Below are positions 26,403-36,018 of a DNA stretch of 64,000 nucleotides, piece after piece. Each line of letters starts with the position of its first letter. Positions within the stretch are counted from its first letter, which is position 1. The DNA is from JAKAXS01 sp965279065 (GTDB taxonomy: Bacteria > Pseudomonadota > Alphaproteobacteria > Rhizobiales > Hyphomicrobiaceae). Location of the stretch: the NCBI GenBank assembly GCA_965279065.1, contig OZ257134.1, positions 744,001 to 808,000 on the forward strand, read 5' to 3'. The translations under genes and the position numbers were made by a program. The notes under the pieces were generated by a model. It was not told the origin of the DNA, did no database searches, and saw nothing but the letters and a program-made list of their open reading frames with translations.

Positions 26403-27512
26403 ATGCAGCGCTCCATCTACATCCGCCCCGTGGGCGTGTTTCGCCCGCCGGCCTATCCCGCGCCGCATGAAGCCTTCACGGGCGAGGTCTGGGGCGGTCT
26501 GCCGCTGACGGGAGGGCCGTTGAGCTTCGCCGCCCTCGAAGTTATCGAACGCGGCCCCAAGGCCGTCAGCCGCCGCGTCATCGGCCTTGGCGACCTGTTC
26601 GAGCGCGATTGGGGCCGCCACACCCTTGCCGCCTCTGACCTGCTGGAGAACATTCGCGCCCCGCGCGCCCGCCTCGCCGGCCTGTCGCTCGACAAGCCGC
26701 GCATCATGGGCATCGTCAACGTGACGCCCGACAGCTTTTCCGACGGCGGCAACTTCCTCGCCGCCAAGGCCGCCATCGCCCATGGCCTCAGGCTGGTGGA
26801 GGAGGGTGCCGACATCCTCGACATCGGCGGCGAGTCCACCCGCCCAGGCGCTGAGCCCGTTTCCCTCGCCGAGGAACTCCGTCGCGTCATCCCCGTCATA
26901 GAAGGTCTTCGCGCCAAGACGGATGCCCGCATATCTGTCGATACCCGCAAGGCCGAGGTGATGCGCCGCGCCGCTGACGCCGGGGCCGACATGCTCAACG
27001 ATGTCTCCGCCTTGGCGCACGATCCCGCCGCGCTCGAAGCTGCCGCCGCCACCGGGCTGCCGGTCATGCTGATGCACGCTCAGGGCGATCCCAAGACCAT
27101 GAACGACAACCCGCAGTATTCCGATGTCGCCCTCGACGTGTTCGACTTCCTCGAACAGCGCATCCATGCCTGTGAACAAGCCGGCATTCCCAAGGCCAAG
27201 CTCGTCGCAGACCCCGGGATCGGCTTCGGCAAGCACCTGCACCACAACGTCGCCGTCCTGTCCGCCATGAGCCTCTATCACGGCCTCGGCATCGCGGTTC
27301 TGCTGGGCGCTTCGCGCAAGAAGCTCATCGGTCAGTTGTGCAACGTGGAGAATGCGGCCGACCGCGTGCCGGGCTCCATTGCGGCCGCTTTGCATTCGAT
27401 TTCGCAAGGCGTGCAGATCGTGCGCGTCCACGACGTGGCGGCAACGCACCAGGCCATCGCCATCTGGCAGGCGGCCGACGCCGGCTCTGAAACCCTCGTC
27501 GCCAAATCCTAG
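26403..27512 (+). CDS. folP: dihydropteroate synthase
   Basis: FolP condenses p-aminobenzoate with the pterin pyrophosphate in folate synthesis and is the sulfonamide target. The TIM barrel begins at PRIMGIVNVTPDSFSDGG and continues through DIGGESTRPGAE, SVDTRKAEV, NDVSAL and KLVADPGIGFGK to ASRKKLIG. A ~98-residue N-terminal extension (MQRSIYIRPVGV and following) precedes the barrel; similar extensions occur in alphaproteobacterial FolP. I use the ATG at 26403; a GTG at 26370 is possible. Its stop overlaps the convergent gene by four bases. Confidence 0.93.
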   Translation: MQRSIYIRPVGVFRPPAYPAPHEAFTGEVWGGLPLTGGPLSFAALEVIERGPKAVSRRVIGLGDLFERDWGRHTLAASDLLENIRAPRARLAGLSLDKPRIMGIVNVTPDSFSDGGNFLAAKAAIAHGLRLVEEGADILDIGGESTRPGAEPVSLAEELRRVIPVIEGLRAKTDARISVDTRKAEVMRRAADAGADMLNDVSALAHDPAALEAAAATGLPVMLMHAQGDPKTMNDNPQYSDVALDVFDFLEQRIHACEQAGIPKAKLVADPGIGFGKHLHHNVAVLSAMSLYHGLGIAVLLGASRKKLIGQLCNVENAADRVPGSIAAALHSISQGVQIVRVHDVAATHQAIAIWQAADAGSETLVAKS

Positions 27513-27991
27513 GTGACGTCTTTGCGCACGATCGGCAGCCAGATCTCGGTGTCACCGCTCATCGTGGTCACGTCGAAGCCTTCGCCGTAGCGCTCGAAGT
27601 CCGGTGTCGGCGCAAGCTGGTAGCCTGCCGTCGGAACCCACTGCTCCCAGATCGCCGTCCACGTCTCGCCGAGTTTCCCCGCCGGTCTATCATGCGTGAA
27701 GACGGCGTAGTGTGCGTCGGGCACCCGCATCCGGTCGATCGTTTCCGGGAGCGCCGCGAACGACTCGACCTCGACGGCACACATGTATTCCAGCCGTTGC
27801 TTCGCAACGTCGGTCCCGCATATGGCGCCGTACCGGATGCCACCCACGCGGCCAGGTATTGCCCCCATTGCCCGAAAGCGTTCCCACTGCGCCGGGATCG
27901 TCAGCGCCATGGTTTCGAACTGGTGATGCGCGCGCAGGCCGCCCAGCAGCATGGGCCGGTGATCTTCAAATCTCGGCGCCGCCAGCGCCAC
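27509..27991 (-). CDS. GyrI-like / AraC effector-binding domain protein
   Basis: From a GTG at 27991 the protein has about 160 residues. The frame continues upstream, but that part is a shadow of the next gene, whose stop lies two bases away, so I chose the GTG. It resembles the stand-alone effector-binding domain of GyrI/SbmC proteins: ETMALTIPAQWERF, YGAICGTD, YMCAVEVESFAALPE, YAVFTHDRPAGKLGETWTAI and PDFERYGEGF. Such domains bind small molecules. Its ligand is unknown. Confidence 0.75.
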   Translation of the reverse strand: MALAAPRFEDHRPMLLGGLRAHHQFETMALTIPAQWERFRAMGAIPGRVGGIRYGAICGTDVAKQRLEYMCAVEVESFAALPETIDRMRVPDAHYAVFTHDRPAGKLGETWTAIWEQWVPTAGYQLAPTPDFERYGEGFDVTTMSGDTEIWLPIVRKDVT

Positions 27992-27992
27992 G

Positions 27993-28472
27993 TCAGCTCG
28001 CGGCGGCGCGGCGGCCGGCGATGCGCTTCTCAGCACCGTTGACGATGGCCTGGCGTACGTCGTCCGCGCGGGCCAGATGCGGATCGACGCCGAGATGTTG
28101 CGCATTCGCCAGCTGACGCAAGTCGTCGATGTTGTCGATCTCCGACAGCCGCGCAACCAGCGCCTCCCGTCCCTTCTTCACTAGGGTGACGACGACGCTG
28201 AACGCATAGGGGTCGAACGGACGCATGGCGGCTGGTTTCACCGGTGGAGATGCCCGCAATGGCGGAACGATCGGTCGTTCCGGCTCTGGCGCGGGTTGTG
28301 CTTTGTGGTCGGACCGCCCGCGGTCCCATTCGAGCAGCAGATCGATATGTTTGACGCAGCGCTCCGCCACGCGGTCCGCCAGCGCCCGGTCGACGCCCGG
28401 CTCACCCAGCACGATCTCACGGAAGAACGCGCGAAGTTTGTCCTGTGACGATGCCTGGCTGAGTTTTCCCAT
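27993..28472 (-). CDS. hypothetical protein paired with ParA
   Basis: The 159-residue protein starts MGKLSQASSQDKLRAFFREI, 14 bases after the parA stop, so it is probably co-transcribed with parA. It has a helical N-terminal half, a Pro-rich middle (PERPIVPPLRASPPVKPAA) and a helical C-terminal half with LSEIDNIDDLRQLANAQHLG and a basic end. It shows no HTH or ParB box. As the partner of an orphan ParA it may be the cargo adaptor or regulator; that is inference only. Confidence 0.6.
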   Translation of the reverse strand: MGKLSQASSQDKLRAFFREIVLGEPGVDRALADRVAERCVKHIDLLLEWDRGRSDHKAQPAPEPERPIVPPLRASPPVKPAAMRPFDPYAFSVVVTLVKKGREALVARLSEIDNIDDLRQLANAQHLGVDPHLARADDVRQAIVNGAEKRIAGRRAAAS

Positions 28473-28486
28473 ATCGAATGCAGTCC

Positions 28487-29356
28487 CTAACGTCTCATCA
28501 AAGGTATGATCTCGTCGTAAAGGCTTCGCACGTCGCTGACGGCGTTGCCGTACTTCTCGTCCATGGATGTGCTTTGTGGTAACCAATCGAAGGAGTTAGC
28601 AATGCCGTCTCGCTGTGGCAACTCGGTGGCGAACACCGGGTGCGCCAGGCCAATCTCTTCAATCAGCAGCCGTTCGCGCCCATTGTCGCGCACGAAATTG
28701 GCCAGGCACGCGTAGCGCCGCCGCGACAGCGGCACCTGTGCCAGGTCGTCCAGGTCGCGCCGTTCTTCGATCATCAGGGCCACCCGGTCGACCGCCAGCA
28801 GCGAGACGTAGTCGGCCCGAAAGGGCACAACAACCTTGTCTGCCATCTTGAGGCCCGCGAGCGCCGCGAACGACAGGCCCGGCGCGCAGTCCAGGATGAT
28901 GACGTCGTAATCGTTCTCGAAGCGGCGCAGTGTCTCGATCAGGCGCTCGCGCAGGCCCACGGAAATGTCCGACGCCGCCCGGTTATCGGCCGCCAGCAGG
29001 AACAGTTCACCCTGTACGTCGTCCAGCAGCAGCGAGCCGGGCAGGATCGACAGCGGCGGCTGCCGGCCGCCCCCGTCGACCACGTCGCCCACCCGGTCGA
29101 GCACATACGCCCCCGGACGCGACATCCGATTGGAGAAGCTGTCCGAGAAATAATCGGCGATCGTGCGCCGCGCGGACCGGGCCTCGACCCAGCCTTCGCC
29201 CCCCAGCATGATCATCGACGCATTGCATTGCGAGTCGAGGTCGATGATCAGTACGCGCTTGCCGCCCCAGATGGACAGCGCGTGCGCCAGCATGACCGTG
29301 ATCGTCGACTTGCCGACGCCCCCCTTACGGTTGGCGACCGCCAAGAAGTAAGCCAT
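28487..29356 (-). CDS. orphan ParA/MinD-type ATPase
   Basis: The 289-residue P-loop ATPase has the deviant Walker A KGGVGKST (in AVANRKGGVGKSTITVML), the Walker A' strand LIIDLDSQCNAS and the Walker B YDVIILDCAPGLSF. The start at 29356 has a strong AGGAGG eight bases upstream. ParA proteins form ATP-dependent gradients to position plasmids, chromosomes or protein clusters. There is no parB or parS nearby and this is not the chromosomal parAB site, so it probably positions a protein cargo. Its partner is likely the downstream gene. Confidence 0.88.
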   Translation of the reverse strand: MAYFLAVANRKGGVGKSTITVMLAHALSIWGGKRVLIIDLDSQCNASMIMLGGEGWVEARSARRTIADYFSDSFSNRMSRPGAYVLDRVGDVVDGGGRQPPLSILPGSLLLDDVQGELFLLAADNRAASDISVGLRERLIETLRRFENDYDVIILDCAPGLSFAALAGLKMADKVVVPFRADYVSLLAVDRVALMIEERRDLDDLAQVPLSRRRYACLANFVRDNGRERLLIEEIGLAHPVFATELPQRDGIANSFDWLPQSTSMDEKYGNAVSDVRSLYDEIIPLMRR

Positions 29357-29547
29357 TCCCGTCCTCCTCATCACCGCATCCCCCGCAGAGGCGGCGCTTG
29401 CAATATCCACACGCTTCTCCGGCGTGTTGGACCCCCATACCGACAGGCAGCCTAAGTTACCGTCGCAGCCGGCTACATGAAGACTTTTGTTACAGCTAAG
29501 ATATTAGGATCACGATCACTTCGTCAGCAAACATTGTGGTAAACGTA

Positions 29548-29568
29548 TGCCTATACATCGCTTAGGCA
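29548..29568. promoter_or_regulatory. inverted repeat upstream of glmM
   Basis: TGCCTA (29548-29553) and TAGGCA (29563-29568) form a perfect dyad with nine bases between them, about 70 bases upstream of glmM in the 282-base divergent parA-glmM region. It could be an operator or a leader hairpin. Nothing else coding was seen there. Confidence 0.35.
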
Positions 29569-29638
29569 GTGACACGCCGGGCCGATTCCGGCAATGAACA
29601 CGGACAACACTGTTCGTCAGTCCAGACGAGGGGCCAAG

Positions 29639-30990
<1,352 letters not shown>

Positions 30991-30994
<4 letters not shown>

Positions 30995-31341
30995 CGGTTG
31001 GGGAACATGAGCAACAACGCAAATTCGATTGCGAACGCCACGGCCAGGAAGGTAAGACCGCATCGCATTAGAAAGATGTGACGCGGAGGCATCCACTCTG
31101 CCGCCAGCTTCGAAAGACGCTCGGCGTGCTTTCTCAATACGCCTTTTGCTGTTTGATCGGCATTTGCGGATTTCGCCTGTTGCAGGCTGCGCCTGATCCA
31201 GTCTTCATCAAAAAACGGTATCGCCATCGCGATTGCAGCAAGAAATCCTAGGACCTTTGCGGCGAGCGCGGCAAACCAGGGCCCAGTTAACAGCAGCAAA
31301 ATGACTGCCGTAGCTCCTAACGATAGATATCGCCATAACAT
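30991..31341 (-). CDS. two-pass membrane protein of XRE cassette
   Basis: The 116-residue protein has an N-terminal hydrophobic region (~8-42, TAVILLLLTGPWFAALAAKVLGFLAAI region) and a C-terminal helix (LTFLAVAFAIEFALLLMF), with a charged ~45-residue cytoplasmic-type middle (QQAKSANADQTAKGVLRKHA). It starts three bases after the XRE gene and is AT-richer than its surroundings, as are its two partners. Family unknown. It may be an effector or anchor of the cassette. Confidence 0.65.
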
Positions 31342-31344
31342 AGC

Positions 31345-31965
31345 TCAATCAGCAGCTGCAGGCACCAAAACCTCCGGCATTGGATCTTCTTCTATGACCG
31401 TAACACGATAACCCGCAACGTTGGGCCCAGTGACCTGCTCTAACGAGACCTGTTTGGAAGGCGTCACGTTCCACCTCTCAAGTTCTTTTACAAGATCGAT
31501 CATATCCCCAGAGGCCACGGAGGCAGATGGCAACTCCGCTTGCTTCATAGGGGATTGATCGAGCAATTCTATTAACCGCTCGACAAACTGATCGATATCG
31601 ATTTGAACTTGGCTAAGCGTCGTCTGCGCGAGCTGCTCGGAAGAAGGCGCTGCGAACAGCGCCGCTTCCAGCTGCAATCTACTGCTACACGCATGTAGAA
31701 TGCGCGCCAGTACCGCAACTGTCGGTCCCTGGCTACCCGACCCTCGTTCTATGTCGCTGATTGCCGATTGTGTGGTTCCACACGCAAGCGCCAGTTCTTT
31801 TTGAGATAGGTTCGCCGCTGCTCTGGATTCGCGCACCAAGCGAGCAGCCTGCAGCACGGCCAGTTTGGCATCGAAATCTGCTCGCGCCTCCGGACCACGC
31901 TTGTTGATCAAATCCCGCAAGTCGACTGGCGGCGACTCGATCCGTGGCGGAATGTTTTTGGTCAT
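31345..31965 (-). CDS. XRE-family regulator of three-gene cassette
   Basis: The 206-residue protein has a HTH at about 53-76 (NLSQKELALACGTTQSAISD) followed by a ~120-residue C-terminal part with an acidic helix (VQIDIDQFVERLIELLDQSP) and a basic-poor tail. Its ATG overlaps the stop of the upstream gene (ATGA), so the two are coupled. HigA-type antitoxins share the HTH, but this is twice their usual length. It probably autoregulates the cassette. Confidence 0.78.
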   Translation of the reverse strand: MTKNIPPRIESPPVDLRDLINKRGPEARADFDAKLAVLQAARLVRESRAAANLSQKELALACGTTQSAISDIERGSGSQGPTVAVLARILHACSSRLQLEAALFAAPSSEQLAQTTLSQVQIDIDQFVERLIELLDQSPMKQAELPSASVASGDMIDLVKELERWNVTPSKQVSLEQVTGPNVAGYRVTVIEEDPMPEVLVPAAAD

Positions 31966-32351
31966 GTATGAAAAGCCTGCTGAAAAAGTGCATTTCGTGC
32001 GATAGCAATCTCACGATCGGGCTTTGATGGCACCGGTCCGTCGACGAAGAGAAATTTTAGAATCTCGATGTCGCGAGGGCGATCACTCTCATCGAATGCA
32101 ACGCCGAAGTAGACGCCAACCCTTCCTCTGCGAAGAAAGAAGAGCGCGTCCTCGATGTGTTCGAACTGTTGCATCACGAAGCTTTGTATCGGCCGCTCGT
32201 CCGCAAGAGTCAGTATCGTCGCCATACAATCAGTGAGTGAAACTTGAACATCATTCGACTTATCTTGATCGATCGCATCGTGTTCAACCTCCGCGACACT
32301 ACCATCCGCGTCCTTGTAAAGACGAATTCGAGCCTTGGGATCCATAGGCAA
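31962..32351 (-). CDS. hypothetical first gene of XRE cassette
   Basis: The 129-residue protein MPMDPKARIRLYKDADGSVA is acidic and looks like an alpha/beta fold (IQSFVMQQFEHIEDALFFLR, GRVGVYFGVAFDE). I do not recognise a family. Position upstream of and overlapping with an XRE gene matches a toxin-first toxin-antitoxin layout, but no RelE, HigB, HipA or Fic motif is seen. An ATG two codons later is an alternative start. Confidence 0.6.
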   Translation of the reverse strand: MPMDPKARIRLYKDADGSVAEVEHDAIDQDKSNDVQVSLTDCMATILTLADERPIQSFVMQQFEHIEDALFFLRRGRVGVYFGVAFDESDRPRDIEILKFLFVDGPVPSKPDREIAIARNALFQQAFHT

Positions 32352-32436
32352 TTACCGATATATATGAGTACAACCTAAAATTCAACTGCTAAATTGGTAC
32401 TAGAGTGCCGTGGTCTGATCAACGCGTTAACGAGTG

Positions 32437-32465
32437 TTGACAAGAGGATGCGGCACGCCTATCCC
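32437..32465 (+). promoter_or_regulatory. sigma70-type promoter of serC
   Basis: TTGACA (32437-32442) and TATCCC (32460-32465) are separated by 17 bases, the optimal spacing. Transcription would start near 32472, leaving a leader of about 47 bases. Confidence 0.6.
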
Positions 32466-32471
32466 GACCGT

Positions 32472-32518
32472 GGGCCACCCCTCCCCAACGAGGGGCTCCT
32501 ATCTGGAAGGGTAGATTA
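32472..32518 (+). promoter_or_regulatory. candidate serC leader RNA
   Basis: Two hairpins follow the predicted start site: CCCCTC-cccaac-GAGGGG (32478-32495) and CTATC-tggaag-GGTAG (one G-U pair), the second enclosing the ribosome site GGAAGGG. A serC RNA motif with a comparable position is known in alphaproteobacteria. Assignment is by position and shape only; the covariance model was not run. Confidence 0.45.
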
Positions 32519-33697
32519 ATGACGGCACACACCAAGCCGGGCACGCGCCCGGCAAATCCGCGCTTCTCGTCCGGGCCCTGCACCAAGCGCCCCGGCTGGA
32601 CCCCCCAAACAGCTCTCGGCAACGCCTTCCTCGGCCGCTCGCATCGCGCCAAGGACGGCAAGGCACGCCTGAAGCTCGCCATCGACAAGACCAAATCCAT
32701 CCTCGGCCTGCCCGACGGCTATCACGTCGGCATTGTGCCGGGCTCCGATACGGGCGCGTTCGAGATGGCGATGTGGTCGCTGCTCGGCGCCCGCGGCGTC
32801 GACGCGCTCGCCTGGGAAAGCTTCGGCAAGGTCTGGCTGACCGACGTCGTCAAGGAACTGAAGCTCGCAGATCTCCGCGTCATGGAAGGCGAGTTCGGCG
32901 TGCTGCCGGACCTCTCCAAGATCGATTTCGCGCGTGACGTGCTCTTCACCTGGAACGGCACGACCTCCGGCGTGCGCGTGCCCGGCAGCGACTGGATCCC
33001 CGCCGACCGCGAAGGCCTGACGCTGGTCGACGCCACATCCGCCGTGTTCGCCCAGCCGATCGACTTCACCAAGGTCGACGTCCTGACCTACTCGTTCCAG
33101 AAGGTGCTGGGCGGCGAGGCGGCCCACGGCGTGCTGATCCTGTCGCCGCGCGCCGTTGAGCGTCTGGAAAGCTACAAGCCCGCCTGGCCCATGCCGAAGC
33201 TGTTCCGCATGACCAAGGGCGGCAAGTTCGACAAGGCGATTTTCGAAGGCGAGACCATCAACACGCCGTCGATGATGTGCGTGGAGGATTACCTCGACGC
33301 GCTGGCCTGGGCCGAAAGCATCGGCGGCCACAAGGGCCTCATCGCCCGTGCCGATGCGAATGCGAAAGTTCTGCACGACTGGATCGATCGCACGCCGTGG
33401 ATCGCCAACCTCGCTGTCGATCGCGCCACATGGTCGAACACGAGCGTGTGCCTCAAGATCGCCGACCCAGCCGTGTCGTCGCTGTCCGCCGCCGCGCAAG
33501 CCGACTTCGCCAAGGCGATGGTCGGCCTGCTTGAAAAGGAAGGCGTCGCCTTCGACATCGGCTCCTACCGCGACGCGCCCGCCGGCCTGCGCATCTGGTG
33601 CGGCTCGACAGTCGAAACCTCCGACGTCGAAGCGCTCGTTCCCTGGCTCGAGTGGGCCTTCGCCGAGACCAAAGCGACATTGGCCAAAGCCGCCTGA
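32519..33697 (+). CDS. serC: phosphoserine aminotransferase
   Basis: SerC (392 aa) transaminates 3-phosphohydroxypyruvate with glutamate to O-phosphoserine. The PLP lysine is K195 in LTYSFQKVLGGEAAHG, and RFSSGPCTKRPGW opens the family fold. It is the long alphaproteobacterial form. The ribosome site GGAAGGG lies seven bases before the ATG and inside the leader hairpin. serA follows after 105 bases, giving the first two dedicated steps of serine synthesis in one operon, translated in reverse order of the pathway. Confidence 0.95.
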   Translation: MTAHTKPGTRPANPRFSSGPCTKRPGWTPQTALGNAFLGRSHRAKDGKARLKLAIDKTKSILGLPDGYHVGIVPGSDTGAFEMAMWSLLGARGVDALAWESFGKVWLTDVVKELKLADLRVMEGEFGVLPDLSKIDFARDVLFTWNGTTSGVRVPGSDWIPADREGLTLVDATSAVFAQPIDFTKVDVLTYSFQKVLGGEAAHGVLILSPRAVERLESYKPAWPMPKLFRMTKGGKFDKAIFEGETINTPSMMCVEDYLDALAWAESIGGHKGLIARADANAKVLHDWIDRTPWIANLAVDRATWSNTSVCLKIADPAVSSLSAAAQADFAKAMVGLLEKEGVAFDIGSYRDAPAGLRIWCGSTVETSDVEALVPWLEWAFAETKATLAKAA

Positions 33698-33802
33698 GCT
33701 TGCGCCTCTCCCTCTCCCCGTCCCTACGGGGAGAGGAACAAGTGACACAGCCTCAAACCAAGAGAGCCGCGCCGCGAACGACGCGCGCAAAAGGATCATC
33801 CC

Positions 33803-35380
33803 ATGCCCAAAGTCCTCATCTCCGACGACCTGTCGCCCGCCGCCGTCGCCATCTTTAAGGAACGCGGCATCGAAACCGACGTGAAGATCGGCCTGTCCAA
33901 GGAAGAACTCGAAAAGATCATCCCCGCCTACAACGGCCTCGCCATCCGCTCCGCCACCAAGGTCACCGAAAAGGTCCTCGCTGCCGCCAAGAACCTCAAG
34001 GTCGTCGGCCGCGCCGGCATCGGCGTCGACAACGTCGATACCAAGGCCGCCACCGCCCGCGGCGTCATCGTCATGAACACGCCGTTCGGCAATTCCATCA
34101 CGACTGCTGAGCATGCCATCTCGCTGATGCTGGCGCTTGCCAGACAGATCCCCGCCGCCGACAAATCCACGCAAGCCGGCAAGTGGGAGAAGACGCGCTT
34201 CATGGGCGTCGAAGTATACGGTAAGACCCTCGGCATCATCGGTTGCGGTAACATCGGCGCCATTGTCGCCGACCGCGCGCTGGGCCTGCGCACGCACGTT
34301 GTTGCCTTCGACCCCTTCCTGACGCCGGAACGCGCCGTGCAACTCGGCATCGAAAAGGTCGAACTCGACGAACTCCTGCGCCGCGCCGACTTCATCACCC
34401 TGCACACACCGCTCACCGACAAGACCCGCAACATCCTCAACGCCGACACGCTGGCGAAAACCAAGCGCGGCGTGCGCGTCATCAATTGTGCCCGCGGCGG
34501 CCTCGTCGACGAGAAGGCCCTCGTCGAAGCGCTGCGCACCGGCCAGGTGGCCGGCGCCGCCTTCGACGTGTTCGAGACTGAGCCGGCGAAGGAAAGCATT
34601 CTGTTCGGCTTGGAGAACGTCATCTGCACGCCCCACCTCGGCGCCTCCACCAACGAAGCCCAGGAGAACGTCGCCCTGCAGGTCGCCGAGCAGATGTCCG
34701 ACTACCTGCTCAAGGGCGCCATCACCAACGCCATCAACTTCCCCTCGATCTCGGCCGAGGAAGCCCCGCGCATCACGCCCTACGTCAAGCTCGCCGAGCA
34801 GTTGGGCCTGTTTGCCGGTCAGCTGACCGAAAGCTCCATCAAGGGCATCCGCATCGCCTACTCGGGCGAAGTCTCCGACCTCAACGTCAAGCCCATGACC
34901 GCCGCCGCCGTCTCCGGTGTGCTGTCGCCGTCGATGTCGGGTGTGAACATGGTCTCCGCCGTCACCAACGCCAAAGACCGCGGCATCATGATCGAGGAGA
35001 CGACACGCGGCAAGGAAGGTGCCTTCGGTTCCACCGTGCGCCTCACCGTCGTCACCGACGAGTACGAGCGCTCCGTCGCCGGCGCCATCTTCTCCGGCAA
35101 CCGCCCGCGCATCATCCAGGTCCGCGACATCGACATGGATTTCGAACTGACGCCACACATGCTGTTCATCCGCAACTCCGACAAGCCGGGCTTCATCGGC
35201 AGCCTCGGCACTCTGCTCGGCGATGCGGGCGTCAACATCGCCACCTTCAACCTCGGCCGCGACAGACCGGGCGGCGACGCCATCTGCATCGTGGCCGTCG
35301 ACGCCCCCGTCTCCGACGCCGTACTTGCCGCGGTCAAGTCGCTGCCGCAAGTCGTCCGCGCGCGGCGTCTGGCGTTCTAG
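33803..35380 (+). CDS. serA: D-3-phosphoglycerate dehydrogenase
   Basis: SerA (525 aa) oxidises 3-phosphoglycerate to 3-phosphohydroxypyruvate. The NAD fold is GIIGCGNIGAIVADRALGL, the catalytic Arg/Glu/His set is in NCARGGLVDEKAL and CTPHLGAST, and the C-terminal half has the intervening domain and an ACT domain (PGFIGSLGTLLGDAGVNI). The ~525-residue length marks the long type 1 form, usually subject to serine feedback. It is the second gene of the serC operon. Confidence 0.96.
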   Translation: MPKVLISDDLSPAAVAIFKERGIETDVKIGLSKEELEKIIPAYNGLAIRSATKVTEKVLAAAKNLKVVGRAGIGVDNVDTKAATARGVIVMNTPFGNSITTAEHAISLMLALARQIPAADKSTQAGKWEKTRFMGVEVYGKTLGIIGCGNIGAIVADRALGLRTHVVAFDPFLTPERAVQLGIEKVELDELLRRADFITLHTPLTDKTRNILNADTLAKTKRGVRVINCARGGLVDEKALVEALRTGQVAGAAFDVFETEPAKESILFGLENVICTPHLGASTNEAQENVALQVAEQMSDYLLKGAITNAINFPSISAEEAPRITPYVKLAEQLGLFAGQLTESSIKGIRIAYSGEVSDLNVKPMTAAAVSGVLSPSMSGVNMVSAVTNAKDRGIMIEETTRGKEGAFGSTVRLTVVTDEYERSVAGAIFSGNRPRIIQVRDIDMDFELTPHMLFIRNSDKPGFIGSLGTLLGDAGVNIATFNLGRDRPGGDAICIVAVDAPVSDAVLAAVKSLPQVVRARRLAF

Positions 35381-35464
35381 TCGGCCGACATCCGTCTTGG
35401 GCCGGACACGAAAAAGTCGCATACGTGCTATGTCGATCGCCGGGACGAATTTGGAGGCTGACTG

Positions 35465-35866
35465 ATGGCTCTTACCGCAACCTGCCACTGTGGCGGCACG
35501 CGCATTGAACTGCCGCAACTCCCGGAGCGGCGACTGGAATGCAACTGCACGTATTGCACGAAGGCGGGAGCCGTATGGGGGTATTTCGGGCCCGGCGAAT
35601 TGACCTTTGTCACGAACGAACATGATCAGGCGTATTCTCAGAAGGGCCTCAACCAGCACCACTTCTGCGGCAATTGCGGGATGCAGACCTGGGGCGAGTC
35701 TCCCGACTGGACGGAAATCTACAACTTCGACGGCACGCCCAAGGAGGGCCACACCGCCGGCGATATGCCGACGCGCCGCACCTATGCCGTGAACCTCAAA
35801 CTTCTCGACGACTATGATCTGTCCGGATTGACTGCCGACAAGGTGGATGGACGCAACAGCTGGTAG
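35465..35866 (+). CDS. GFA (CENP-V) family zinc protein
   Basis: The 133-residue protein has the zinc-binding cysteine pattern of the GFA family: ATCHCGGTRIE, CNCTYCTKAG and HFCGNCGMQTWG. The family name comes from a glutathione-dependent formaldehyde-activating enzyme, but most members have no proven substrate. A GGAGG ribosome site precedes the ATG. It stands alone after serA. Confidence 0.88.
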   Translation: MALTATCHCGGTRIELPQLPERRLECNCTYCTKAGAVWGYFGPGELTFVTNEHDQAYSQKGLNQHHFCGNCGMQTWGESPDWTEIYNFDGTPKEGHTAGDMPTRRTYAVNLKLLDDYDLSGLTADKVDGRNSW

Positions 35867-36018
35867 CGCCTCATTGATCGGCGTCGCCATGGATCTTGAC
35901 TTAGCCCCCTGCGTTGAAACGCATTCCGCGATAAGTGCCGGAAGCTTCAGGGAACGGGTCATAATTCCACCGCGAACGGATCGCACACGGCAGGCAGTGT
36001 CCATCCCGTGAGGTTCCC

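Noticed and set aside
32516..36004. A 1162-codon open frame on the minus strand opposite serC and serA
   Set aside because: It is an antisense shadow of two clear genes in high-GC DNA; its composition (Asp/Gly/Val runs) is typical of reversed coding DNA and it has no family motif.
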